NCBI GenBank assembly: GCA_946405675.1
Contig: CAMJIC010000161.1
Span: 1 to 5,757 of the forward strand
Reading direction: 5' to 3'
DNA length: 5,757 nucleotides
From: an uncultured Clostridia bacterium
GTDB taxonomy: Bacteria > Bacillota > Clostridia > Lachnospirales > Lachnospiraceae
Numbering within the stretch: the first letter of the stretch is position 1; each line of letters begins with the position of its first letter. The notes under the pieces were generated by a model, which saw nothing but the letters and a program-made list of their open reading frames with translations, was not told the origin of the DNA and made no database searches. This document shows, piece after piece, positions 5,036 to 5,757 of this stretch. The translations under genes were made by a program, and so were the position numbers.

Positions 5036-5757
5036 TCAGGATGCCTTTCTTCTGACATGGCGATGGCCAGATGCCTTTTGCTTTTTGTTGCTCCGGGTGT
5101 TTTTCATGTCAGAGGACTCCAAGGGAAGGGACGCAAGTACGTTTAATCCAAGCTTCTCCTCGATATCTTCAGGGGTCTTAATGGTGTCATTCAGCAGATA
5201 AAGGATCACAATAAATGCGGCGGCAGCCAAAAAACCGATCAGGAGCCCGATCACAGTTGTTCTTTTCGTCCGAGGGCTGACAGGGGCTCCATCGGTGTAG
5301 CCTGTCTGAATGATGGAAGGAGGATCCTGATCCATTTTCTGGGATATGAATGTGGCTGCGATGGAGGCGGTTCTGTCCGCGATCTCCTTGGCCCGCTGCG
5401 GATCCGGATCCGTTACCGTTATGTACAGAATTCGTGAATCGGATGGATTCGTAATGGCGATCTTAGAGCGCAGTGACGCATAGTTCTCATCCAGCTTCAG
5501 CCTGACGATGACACGATCCAGAACAGGCCTCCCGGTGATGACGGTCTCATAGTCATTGGTCAGACTGCTTCCGATCTGAAGATCCGCCAGGCTGGTGACG
5601 GATGTGCTTTTGCTGAACACATAGAGCCCGGACGTAGAGGAATAGAGCGGTATTGCAAAAAAACGGCAGTAGGTGAAGGCTGCTCCGCCGCAAAGGATCA
5701 TGCAGATAAGAATCAGCTTCCAATGGATCAGGAGCTGTCTTAACAGATCAAGGACAT
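5036..5757 (-). CDS. cpsC: Polysaccharide co-polymerase / kinase activator (Wzz/CpsC/YwqC type), 5' end cut by window
   Basis: This membrane protein sets polysaccharide chain length and activates the tyrosine kinase encoded next. The reading frame stays open to the window edge, so the true start is outside; the ATG at 5701 would begin inside the first membrane segment and is rejected. The 239 visible residues include VLDLLRQLLIHW (1-12), a membrane segment (about 12-30), an extracellular domain with LYSSTSGLYVFS (37-48) and VTDPDPQRAKEIADR (114-128), a proline motif APVSPR (157-162) and a second membrane segment (about 168-188). NDTIKTPEDIEEKLGLNVLASLP (189-211) is the typical juxtamembrane stretch that contacts the kinase. 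A strongly basic tail follows (218-239). Two membrane segments around a modest outer domain fit the Wzz family. It is the first visible gene of the minus-strand unit and its stop abuts the kinase ATG. Confidence 0.92.
   Translation of the reverse strand, partial: VLDLLRQLLIHWKLILICMILCGGAAFTYCRFFAIPLYSSTSGLYVFSKSTSVTSLADLQIGSSLTNDYETVITGRPVLDRVIVRLKLDENYASLRSKIAITNPSDSRILYITVTDPDPQRAKEIADRTASIAATFISQKMDQDPPSIIQTGYTDGAPVSPRTKRTTVIGLLIGFLAAAAFIVILYLLNDTIKTPEDIEEKLGLNVLASLPLESSDMKNTRSNKKQKASGHRHVRRKAS

Noticed and set aside
5036..5701. Complete co-polymerase gene starting at 5701
   Set aside because: That ATG lies within the first membrane segment. The frame continues open to the window edge with typical family sequence (LDLLRQLLIHWK), so the gene is partial.

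Overview
The window looks like a chromosomal segment from a Gram-positive anaerobe of the class Clostridia, most likely Lachnospiraceae. This assignment is an inference. It rests on the style of the OppF protein, the PHP-type tyrosine phosphatase with a separate bacterial tyrosine kinase (the Firmicutes arrangement), the strong AGGAGG ribosome binding sites, and a lysine-rich secreted protein whose C-terminus resembles the leucine-rich BspA-like proteins abundant in that family. Base composition is moderate, with an AT-richer patch around 1130-1320.

Layout from left to right. A complete OppF/DppF-type ABC transporter ATPase (2-970, +) ends in an intrinsic terminator (1008-1041). Next comes a 230-base intergenic stretch holding a compact element: a 40-base imperfect palindrome flanked by 8-base near-identical direct repeats (1065-1120). 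A well-initiated but truncated N-terminal remnant of an AAA-ATPase-like/DUF1703 protein (1203-1466, +) then runs directly into, and overlaps by 8 bases, a PHP-family protein-tyrosine phosphatase of the CpsB/YwqE type (1459-2157, +).

Everything right of about 2165 is on the minus strand and reads towards the phosphatase. In transcription order it is a polysaccharide co-polymerase (Wzz/CpsC-like, cut by the window edge), a tyrosine autokinase (CpsD/YwqD-like) with a repetitive tyrosine tail, a LytR-CpsA-Psr (LCP) family membrane protein, a 241-base gap with stem-loops, and a small secreted lysine-rich protein. A hairpin with a minus-strand T tract (2165-2199) closes this unit. The first three genes are spaced 0 and 3 bases apart. 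No clear terminator was found before the fourth, so the four may be one transcription unit.

Together the right-hand genes form an exopolysaccharide or capsule control module. The co-polymerase activates and presents the kinase, the kinase autophosphorylates its tyrosine tail, the phosphatase reverses this, and the LCP protein probably attaches the finished glycopolymer to the wall. The unusual points are that the phosphatase sits convergent to the kinase behind a broken foreign-looking gene, and that an uncharacterised secreted protein closes the operon. I see no CRISPR array, tRNA, rRNA or intact insertion sequence. No wholly new system is evident; the most curious signals are the palindromic element, the remnant-phosphatase junction and the small secreted protein.
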